From Candidatus Peregrinibacteria bacterium (GTDB lineage Bacteria; Patescibacteriota; Gracilibacteria; UM-FILTER-43-11), in the NCBI GenBank assembly GCA_016934215.1, contig JAFGTE010000013.1, forward strand, positions 1 to 64,000: a stretch of 64,000 nucleotides of DNA. The letters run 5' to 3'. Position numbers and translations under genes: made by a program. The notes beneath the pieces were generated by a model, which did no database searches, was not told the DNA's origin, and saw nothing but the letters and a program-made list of their open reading frames with translations. Each line of letters begins with the position of its first letter. Position 1 is the stretch's first letter. Positions 19,126 to 24,912 of this stretch are shown here, piece by piece.

Positions 19126-19185
19126 ATGGGGAAGCAGGCCAACCAATGTGGAGTCGGTTGACCTGCTGGAGTACTGATTCCCCAC
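19126..19185 (-). terminator. Large 3' hairpin after the GC-rich small gene
   Basis: A 12-bp stem pairs 19133-19144 with 19156-19167 (one G-U), with flanking GGGGAA/TTCCCC able to extend it. No U tract follows directly; a five-T run appears only ~30 nt further downstream. It is either a weak terminator or a 3' stability element. Confidence 0.4.
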
Positions 19186-19189
19186 AAGT

Positions 19190-19597
19190 CTACTTGCCGA
19201 AGTAGGAGCCGTAAACGGTCCGGCCACGGCCGTCGAGGCAAACCTCGCTTTCCGCGAGCTTTTCGAAGCCCTCGATGCCAGTGAATCGGATTCGGTAGAG
19301 GCCAGCAGGCAGTGTGAGGCTGCAAACATGGTAGCTCTCATCCACCTCAGCACAGTCGCTTCCGGGCCTTTCCTCAAGAACACGGCCCATACTGTTCATG
19401 ACCGTGAAGCCGCCCTCCGGACGGTTGAGGGCCACCTTCAGCTCACCGGGTGACGCGAGAACTTTGTTTGCGGCCTGTAGGATAGGGGCAACGTAGAAGT
19501 ATCCTGCCGACAAAAGGAGAACGACCCCCAGTGAACGGAGCTCACTCACAAAACAGATGACTGCCATCACGAGGAAAACAGTGACCAACCATGACAT
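19190..19597 (-). CDS. Small membrane protein with one giant-protein repeat
   Basis: The product is 135 residues from the ATG at 19597. This start is fixed by a perfect AAGGAGG (19603-19609) five nucleotides upstream. Two hydrophobic segments (about 3-17 and 21-42) precede one domain (~52-135). That domain matches the four N-terminal repeats of the 1980-residue protein at 3189. Shared positions include L.V, GG.T..N, the DC...C cysteine pair, LP.G.Y...F, V.L and YG.Y. No other family is recognised. Codons end mostly in G or C, unlike its neighbours. An upstream extension to 19696 runs through the RNA leader stem and is not translated in my reading. It probably displays the domain outside the membrane. 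Confidence 0.7.
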   Translation of the reverse strand: MSWLVTVFLVMAVICFVSELRSLGVVLLLSAGYFYVAPILQAANKVLASPGELKVALNRPEGGFTVMNSMGRVLEERPGSDCAEVDESYHVCSLTLPAGLYRIRFTGIEGFEKLAESEVCLDGRGRTVYGSYFGK

Positions 19598-19615
19598 GAG
19601 AACCTCCTTATCAAC

Positions 19616-19691
19616 TTCGCTAAGGGGAATCAATTTCCAGATCCTGGACTTCCGGTGTGGAAGCCCTCGGGATACTGATGTCCTTAGCGAA
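19616..19691 (-). promoter_or_regulatory. Multi-stem 5' leader closed by a perfect 10-bp stem
   Basis: TTCGCTAAGG (19616-19625 on +) pairs perfectly with CCTTAGCGAA (19682-19691). Inside are the hairpins CTTCC-GGTGT-GGAAG (19649-19663) and CCAG-ATC-CTGG (19637-19647). The ribosome site lies just outside the 3' end of the closing stem. Bases 19663-19685 share a motif with the RNA at 23748-24066. Unknown class; a cis-regulatory or stabilising role is inferred. Confidence 0.6.
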
Positions 19692-19726
19692 AACAATTGT
19701 TATTAATGAACTGAATGGGCCGTATT

Positions 19727-19755
19727 ATACTACAAAATTTTTACTATTTTGTCAA
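19727..19755 (-). promoter_or_regulatory. Promoter of the GC-rich small gene
   Basis: Reading on the minus strand: TTGACA (19755-19750), 17-bp spacer, TAGTAT (19732-19727), with an overlapping TATAAT three bases further on. The surroundings are AT-rich, as with the promoters at 1107 and 24073. Confidence 0.7.
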
Positions 19756-19796
19756 CTCTAATTAGCCTAAAAAACAGCTGAACACAAAATTTGTTA

Positions 19797-19825
19797 TTGA
19801 CCAAATTTTTTGTACAGACTATGTT
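19797..19825 (+). promoter_or_regulatory. Likely rsmH promoter
   Basis: TTGACC (19797-19802), 17-bp spacer, TATGTT (19820-19825). CCAAATTT just inside it can pair with AAATTTGG at about 19884-19891. Confidence 0.45.
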
Positions 19826-19909
19826 AAGTATGTAAAACAAAAACGAGCGAATGAAAACACAAAAAAATACTGCCTTTGTATACAAATTTGGCTCAGATAT
19901 AAGTGATTT

Positions 19910-19931
19910 AGCGCCCTTTTAGGCGCTTTTT
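19910..19931 (+). terminator. Attenuator-like hairpin before rsmH
   Basis: AGCGCC-CTTTTA-GGCGCT followed by a T run, 23 nt before the rsmH ATG. It has the form of an intrinsic terminator but lies between the likely promoter and the gene, as a leader terminator would. Confidence 0.5.
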
Positions 19932-19953
19932 GTGTCTTTTTTGCTCCACTACT

Positions 19954-20880
19954 ATGGCTGAACTAACTCATACTCCCGTACTGCTTTCCGAAACACTTGA
20001 TCTTTTAAATCTTGAGGCAAATAAACATGTGATCGATGGCACCCTTGGTTTGGGAGGACACAGTGAAGCGATTTTGAAAAAAATTGGTCCTAAGGGAAAA
20101 CTGATGGCATTTGAGCAGGATGAACGAAACCTGAAAGAAGCCAAGAAGAGGCTGAAAAAATATGAAAAACAATGTCTCTTCATCCATTCGAACTTTGAGC
20201 ATCTGGCTGAAGTAGTGTCTAAGCACGCTTTTCAGCCGGATGCTATCTTTTTAGATTTAGGTCTTTCCTCTCCGCATATCGATGACCCGGAACGTGGCTT
20301 TTCTTTCCTCAAGGAAGGTCCTCTGGATATGCGATTCGATAAACGTCAGAAGCTGACCGCCGAAAAAGTCGTGAATACTTATTCTGAAAAAGATCTGGCC
20401 GATATTATTTTCCACTATGGTGAAGAAAGGCACAGTCGGGTGATTGCGCGAGCGATATTTAAAGCGCGGAAAGCAGCCCCCATTAAGACGACAACTGAAC
20501 TGGCCAGAATCATCGGTAAAACCATTCGATCCAAAGGAAAAATCCATCCTGCCACCCGAACTTTTCAGGCTCTGCGGATTTATGTGAACCGCGAACTGGA
20601 AGTACTCGAAAGTGTGCTGGAACAGTCTTTGAAACTGCTGAAAAAAGGAGGTCGGCTCGTCGTCATCTCCTATCACTCTCTCGAAGATCGTCTGGTGAAG
20701 AATTTTTTTCGGGATCAAACCCGCAATTGTATTTGCCCCAAGGAACTGCCTGTCTGTCAATGTAATTTCCAGAAAAAGCTTTATATCTTAACGAGAAAGC
20801 CTATAATACCTGATGGTATTGAGGTCTCTCACAACCCCCGTTCGCGAAGCGCGAAACTGCGGGCTGCGGAGAAATTATGA
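19954..20880 (+). CDS. rsmH: 16S rRNA m4C1402 methyltransferase
   Basis: Methylates N4 of C1402 in the ribosomal decoding centre, using SAM. The product is 308 residues from ATG 19954, matching the family (~310). The N-terminal HTPVLLSE motif, the SAM loop DGTLGLGGHS at 28-37, and LDLGLSS, ERGFSF and SYHSLEDR are all present. A TTG eight codons upstream lies in the terminator-like hairpin and was rejected as start. No Shine-Dalgarno site. Its stop overlaps the next start (ATGA), indicating translational coupling. mraZ is absent upstream. Confidence 0.97.
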   Translation: MAELTHTPVLLSETLDLLNLEANKHVIDGTLGLGGHSEAILKKIGPKGKLMAFEQDERNLKEAKKRLKKYEKQCLFIHSNFEHLAEVVSKHAFQPDAIFLDLGLSSPHIDDPERGFSFLKEGPLDMRFDKRQKLTAEKVVNTYSEKDLADIIFHYGEERHSRVIARAIFKARKAAPIKTTTELARIIGKTIRSKGKIHPATRTFQALRIYVNRELEVLESVLEQSLKLLKKGGRLVVISYHSLEDRLVKNFFRDQTRNCICPKELPVCQCNFQKKLYILTRKPIIPDGIEVSHNPRSRSAKLRAAEKL

Positions 20881-21269
20881 TCAACCTCAACTCCCCCATA
20901 CAAACACATAAATACATGTCTTCAGCATTATTTATTGAAGGTAAATACTCCGAGCACGTGCGAAAAAGGACCTTGTCTCAAAAAATTGAATTTGGCATGA
21001 CGTCGCTGACTTTCTTCACGATTATACTCATCGCCATCATTAGCCTTGTCTATCTGGCTCACGCCAACCGTAATGCGACTAAAGGCTATGCGCTTAAAAA
21101 TCTGGAACTGAAACGGTCCCAGCTAATTACCGAAAATGAAGTCTGGGACATGCAGATCGCTCAGGTAAAATCACTTCAGGCACTTGAAAATGACCCGAAG
21201 ATCCGCACGATGGTCAAAGCGGATCAGCCTCTTTTTGTCAGAGGAGACAGTGCGATTGCGTCTAAGTAA
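20877..21269 (+). CDS. FtsL-like division protein
   Basis: The product has 130 residues: a basic cytoplasmic N-terminus, one membrane helix (~45-65) and then a charged helical, coiled-coil-like segment. Topology, size and position directly after rsmH match FtsL, the bitopic divisome protein of division/cell-wall clusters. The sequence itself is too variable for a firm call. It overlaps rsmH by four bases and precedes alr by eight. Confidence 0.6.
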   Translation: MINLNSPIQTHKYMSSALFIEGKYSEHVRKRTLSQKIEFGMTSLTFFTIILIAIISLVYLAHANRNATKGYALKNLELKRSQLITENEVWDMQIAQVKSLQALENDPKIRTMVKADQPLFVRGDSAIASK

Positions 21270-21277
21270 ATTGCCTC

Positions 21278-22402
21278 ATGGAGCTCACTTGGGTTGAAAT
21301 CTCCAGAGAGGCTCTGACCTCTAACATCAAAACTTTCCGCCGTCTTGTGGGGTCGGCTGTTAAACTTGGCGTGGCGGTCAAAGCCAATGCTTATGGGCAT
21401 GGGCTTACTTTAAGTTCCAGGATTTTTTTAAAAGCGGGTGCCGATTACCTGTGTGTCAACGCTATTTATGAAGCCGAAACTCTTAGAAAGGCGGGCGTGA
21501 AGGCTCCTCTGCTGATTATTGGTTATACTCCCCTTTCGGATCTTCCAAAAGTCGTACAGCTGAAGTGTGAGTTAGTCGTTTACAATGTGGAAACGATTCG
21601 CGCACTGGGAAAACTCAGCAAACCGGTCAAAGTGCATCTGAAAATCGAAACGGGCAATCACCGGCAAGGTGTTCGTCTTTCTCAAATTCCTGCTGTACTG
21701 ACCGAATTTAAAAAGTACAAAAACCTGCAGATGGGCGGAATCTCCACGCACTTTGCCAACATTGAAGACCGGGTACACCATCATTACGCTCTGCATCAGC
21801 TAAAAGAATTTAAAAAAGCCATCCGCATTCTGGAAGAAGCCGGTCATGCCCCCCATTACCGTCACTGTGCCAACAGCGCAGCGGCCATTGTACTCCCTGA
21901 AGCCCATTTTAATTTTGTTCGTGTGGGCATCGGTGCTTACGGCCTCTGGCCCAGCGAAAAAACTTTGAAAGCCGCCCAGCATGCGGGCATCAACATTAAA
22001 CTCAAACCCGCCCTTACCTGGAAGACTATTGTAGCCCAGATCAAAGAAGTTGATAAAGGGGCTTTAGTGGGCTATGGATGCACTTATCAAATGCCTCACA
22101 CGGGCCGCATTGCGGTTCTTCCTGTGGGTTATTATGATGGCTATGTGCGTCTGCTCAGCAACAAAGGTCATGTGCTTATTCACGGTAAAAAAGCACCGGT
22201 CATCGGCCGCGTGTGCATGAATATGATCATGGTCGATGTCAGTCGTATTCCCGAAGCTCAACTGGAAGATGAAGTGATACTAATTGGTAAGCAGGGCAAG
22301 GAAGAAGTAACAGCGGAAGAAATGGCGGAACTTTCACAGACCATCAATTATGAAGTGACCACCCGTATCAACGAAAGAATTCCCAGAATATTCATTTCCT
22401 GA
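21278..22402 (+). CDS. alr: Alanine racemase
   Basis: PLP enzyme that makes D-alanine for peptidoglycan. The product is 374 residues. The PLP lysine is in VKANAYGHG (Lys35) and the second catalytic base is Tyr near 265 in VGYGCTY. The rsmH-ftsL-alr order places it in a compact wall/division operon, implying the cell makes its own D-Ala. Confidence 0.96.
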   Translation: MELTWVEISREALTSNIKTFRRLVGSAVKLGVAVKANAYGHGLTLSSRIFLKAGADYLCVNAIYEAETLRKAGVKAPLLIIGYTPLSDLPKVVQLKCELVVYNVETIRALGKLSKPVKVHLKIETGNHRQGVRLSQIPAVLTEFKKYKNLQMGGISTHFANIEDRVHHHYALHQLKEFKKAIRILEEAGHAPHYRHCANSAAAIVLPEAHFNFVRVGIGAYGLWPSEKTLKAAQHAGINIKLKPALTWKTIVAQIKEVDKGALVGYGCTYQMPHTGRIAVLPVGYYDGYVRLLSNKGHVLIHGKKAPVIGRVCMNMIMVDVSRIPEAQLEDEVILIGKQGKEEVTAEEMAELSQTINYEVTTRINERIPRIFIS

Positions 22403-22475
22403 CTGTCAATCGCAACTGTTTTCAAGCATGCCTTTTTTGGAGTAGATTATTTTTGTTCTCTAATACTTTAAATAT

Positions 22476-23744
22476 ATGGACTTTTACAAAAACACGCTTT
22501 TTAATATGCAGAAAGCAGCCAAGATTATGAAACTTGATAAAGAGTCACTGGAAGTGCTTTCTTATCCGCAGAAAACACTGATTGTTTCGGTGCCGGTGCG
22601 GTTGGATGACGGTACTCTCAAAGTATTTGAAGGCTATCGCGTTCAGCACAGTGAACTTCGCGGGCCTTTTAAAGGAGGCTTTCGGTATCTGCCGGATGTA
22701 TCACTGGATGAGATCAAAGCCCTGGCCACCGAGATGAGTTTTAAATGTGCTGTGGTGGGCATTCCTTATGGTGGTGCCAAAGGGGGTGTGAAGTGTAATG
22801 CGAAGCAAATGAGCGAAGGTGAACTGGAACGGCTTACCCGCAAATATGTGCAGGCCGTTTATCAAATCGTCGGTCCCCGGCATGACATTCCTGCCCCTGA
22901 CATGTACACCAATCCTCAGATCATGGCCTGGTTTATGGATGAATATTCCAGATTGGTGAATGAATACCGGCCTGGGGTAGTAACCGGTAAACCGATTGAA
23001 GTCGGCGGCTCACTGGGGCGCGACACAGCCACCGCTCAGGGAGGCGTGTATGTACTGGAGGAATATCTGAATTCTCTGGATAAAAAAGCCCGTAAAAAAA
23101 ATTACACTGTCGTTGTTCAGGGCTTTGGAAATGCCGGCATGCACGTGGCCGACATTCTGCATGGGCTTGGTTTTACCATTGTGGGCGTCAGCGACTCCAA
23201 AGGCGGTCTTTACAATCCCAAGGGCCTTGATATTCAACAAGTTATTAAAGATAAAAAAGCCAAGGGGTCTGTGACAGAATGCAAGGAGGGTAAATGTGTT
23301 AAGCCGCATGAGATTCTTGAGAAACCCTGCGATATTCTGGTTCTGGCCGCGATGGAAAATCAGGTCACGGAAGCAAACATGAAACAGATCAAAGCACAGA
23401 TTATTCTGGAACTAGCCAATGGTCCGACCAGTTTTGAAGCAGATGAATACCTGGCTAAAAAAGGCGTGGTCATCATTCCCGATATTCTGGCCAATGCCGG
23501 TGGGGTAACCGTTTCTTATTTTGAATGGCTGCAGAACCAGCAGGCTTATTACTGGCCGCTTGAAGAGATCAAAATGAAGCTCAAGCGCATCATGCAGGAG
23601 TCTTTTGCCCGCGTGCATCATTTTAAGGAGGAACATAAATGTACAATGCGTGAAGCGGCTTATGTTTCAGCCTTTGACCGCCTGGAAAAAGCCATGAAAC
23701 TCAGAGGTTCAGGGGCTAATTTGAGGTGCAAGATTTATCACTAG
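22476..23744 (+). CDS. Glutamate dehydrogenase (Glu/Leu/Phe/Val family)
   Basis: Interconverts glutamate and 2-oxoglutarate plus ammonia with NAD(P)H; family members also act on branched-chain amino acids. The product is 422 residues, the short hexameric type. The substrate region is KGGFRY, the catalytic lysine is in PYGGAKGG (~97-104), the conserved loop is DIPAPDMYT (~136-144), and the Rossmann motif is GFGNAG (~215). Specificity cannot be fixed by eye. The minus-strand RNA at 23748-24066 converges on its 3' end. Confidence 0.9.
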   Translation: MDFYKNTLFNMQKAAKIMKLDKESLEVLSYPQKTLIVSVPVRLDDGTLKVFEGYRVQHSELRGPFKGGFRYLPDVSLDEIKALATEMSFKCAVVGIPYGGAKGGVKCNAKQMSEGELERLTRKYVQAVYQIVGPRHDIPAPDMYTNPQIMAWFMDEYSRLVNEYRPGVVTGKPIEVGGSLGRDTATAQGGVYVLEEYLNSLDKKARKKNYTVVVQGFGNAGMHVADILHGLGFTIVGVSDSKGGLYNPKGLDIQQVIKDKKAKGSVTECKEGKCVKPHEILEKPCDILVLAAMENQVTEANMKQIKAQIILELANGPTSFEADEYLAKKGVVIIPDILANAGGVTVSYFEWLQNQQAYYWPLEEIKMKLKRIMQESFARVHHFKEEHKCTMREAAYVSAFDRLEKAMKLRGSGANLRCKIYH

Positions 23745-23747
23745 ATT

Positions 23748-23790
23748 TAAGAAAGGGGCGACAGCTTGCGTGATGCGTACTGCCGCCCCC
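23748..23790 (-). terminator. Terminator of the minus-strand GC-rich RNA
   Basis: On the minus strand GGGGCGGCAG (23789-23780) pairs with CTGTCGCCCC (23764-23755), with one unpaired or mismatched position. TTTCTT follows, running to the stop of the dehydrogenase gene. Confidence 0.7.
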
Positions 23791-24066
23791 ATGGGTACCT
23801 TCTGCAGGTTGCGCTGCGACGTGGCGCGCCGGACCATGCAGCCCTTCAAACCTTGAAGAGAGTTTTTGGCGTAGCGGGGTTAACTCTCATGAGGCTCCCA
23901 CCCCTCCAGGTGCAAAACTGTTCGTAGTGTGCCCACACACACAAGGGCGGTAACCCTAACGACAGTTTCTTCGTCTCGCTTTGTTGGTGCCCAGCGGGGG
24001 GAGAGTCCGCCGGGCTAAAGTATGCAGATGCCGCTAGGCATACTAACGTCCTTTCTCTTTGGAGAC
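23748..24066 (-). ncRNA. Candidate ~320-nt structured RNA, unknown family
   Basis: A GC-rich transcript unit has its own sigma70-type promoter and terminator but no convincing protein. Perfect or near-perfect stems follow one another: 24019-24025 with 24038-24044 (7 bp); 23989-23997 with 24007-24015 (9 bp, one G-U); 23915-23921 with 23962-23968 (7 bp); 23858-23864 with 23882-23888 (7 bp); 23844-23849 with 23853-23858 (6 bp, sharing one base with the previous stem). The 5' part (24030-24053) shares a motif with the leader at 19663-19685. I compared it by eye with RNase P, tmRNA, SRP and 6S landmarks and found none. A 14-codon reading frame with a Shine-Dalgarno-like GGGAG (ATG at 23890, stop at 23846) lies inside, so a leader for a tiny peptide or a decayed gene remains possible. 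Confidence 0.5.
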
Positions 24067-24072
24067 TTGTAT

Positions 24073-24100
24073 ATTTTACCATTTATTTATATTTTGTCAA
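24073..24100 (-). promoter_or_regulatory. Promoter of the GC-rich RNA
   Basis: Minus strand: TTGACA (24100-24095), 16-bp spacer, TAAAAT (24078-24073); start predicted near 24066. The region is AT-rich and shared with the divergent YqeY-like gene. Confidence 0.7.
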
Positions 24101-24157
24101 TAGTATGTTTACTAAATGTGTTACACTGTTTTTTAGCAATCTATAAAACAATAAAAT

Positions 24158-24598
24158 ATGACCCTCAAAGAACAAATCGTGGCCGATATGACGGCCGCTA
24201 TGAAATCCAAAGATCCGAGTCTGAGTACCCTGCGCATGCTCAAGGCGGACATTATGAAATACGAAGTCAGTGGTGCTAATATGGTGGCCACGGATGATGT
24301 CGTTTTAGATCTTATCAAGCGCGCTATTAAGCAACGCAAAGAAGCTGCGGAAGGTTTCACGCAGGGCGGGAATAAAGAGGCCGCCCAGAAAGAACTGGAC
24401 GAAATCAAGATTTTAGAGCATTATATGCCCGAACAAATGAGTGAAGAACAGCTGAAGAAAATTGTTCAGGAAGTAATTACTCAGCTGTCTGCCGGACCCG
24501 CTGACTTTGGAAAGGTAATGGGCGCCGTGATGGGTAAGGTGAAAGGTCAGGCGGATGGCGGACTCGTCAATAAAATCGTCAAAGAGTTGCTGTCTTAA
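24158..24598 (+). CDS. GatB/YqeY domain protein
   Basis: The product has 146 residues and resembles stand-alone YqeY proteins along its whole length: MTLKEQI start, STLRMLKADI, and the C-terminal GKVMGAVMGKVKGQADGG motif shared with the tail of GatB. The role of free YqeY is not established; a tRNA-binding or amidotransferase-related function is suspected. No Shine-Dalgarno site. The next small gene starts 9 nt later. Confidence 0.9.
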   Translation: MTLKEQIVADMTAAMKSKDPSLSTLRMLKADIMKYEVSGANMVATDDVVLDLIKRAIKQRKEAAEGFTQGGNKEAAQKELDEIKILEHYMPEQMSEEQLKKIVQEVITQLSAGPADFGKVMGAVMGKVKGQADGGLVNKIVKELLS

Positions 24599-24607
24599 AA
24601 ACAAAAT

Positions 24608-24907
24608 ATGATAAGTAGTCTCCCTCCATCCCCCATTGAAAAACCGACAGATTCTCAGGATGACCTGAGTAATATTACGGTTGCCAATAATACACAAAGC
24701 TCGCCTCCGGAAGCGCTTAAATCAGGCGTTTATCATAGCCTTGATCTTCTAGGACTTGATATTTCAGATGATCCGGGAAATAAACCCCTTGGAAATGCCT
24801 ATCGATTAGAGCAAATCAGTGTGCGAATGGAAGAAGATAACGAAAGAGCCCGCCGATTAAGAGAGCAAATGGATGAACTGCTTGCACAGATGGAGAAAGA
24901 GAAGTAA
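24608..24907 (+). CDS. Hypothetical small protein
   Basis: The product has 99 residues. A Ser/Pro-rich N-terminal half is followed by a charged helix likely to form a coiled coil (~60-99). No recognised family. It is probably co-transcribed with the YqeY gene and converges with carB. Confidence 0.5.
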   Translation: MISSLPPSPIEKPTDSQDDLSNITVANNTQSSPPEALKSGVYHSLDLLGLDISDDPGNKPLGNAYRLEQISVRMEEDNERARRLREQMDELLAQMEKEK

Positions 24908-24912
24908 CTCTT

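Noticed and set aside
19074-19383. Short minus-strand frames around the small membrane protein
   Set aside because: They are shifted frames of the same gene and its 3' hairpin; the AAGGAGG fixes the frame of the 135-residue product.
23748-24066. RNase P, tmRNA, SRP or 6S RNA identity for the structured RNA
   Set aside because: The AGGAAAGTCC and ACAGAA RNase P cores, the tmRNA tag frame and TCCACCA-type end, and the SRP GGAA-tetraloop region were not found on either strand.
23846-24082. 78-codon minus-strand frame across the structured RNA as a protein gene
   Set aside because: Its start lies at the predicted -10/transcription start region, composition is not protein-like, and it runs through several strong stems; only the last 14 codons have a ribosome-site-like sequence.
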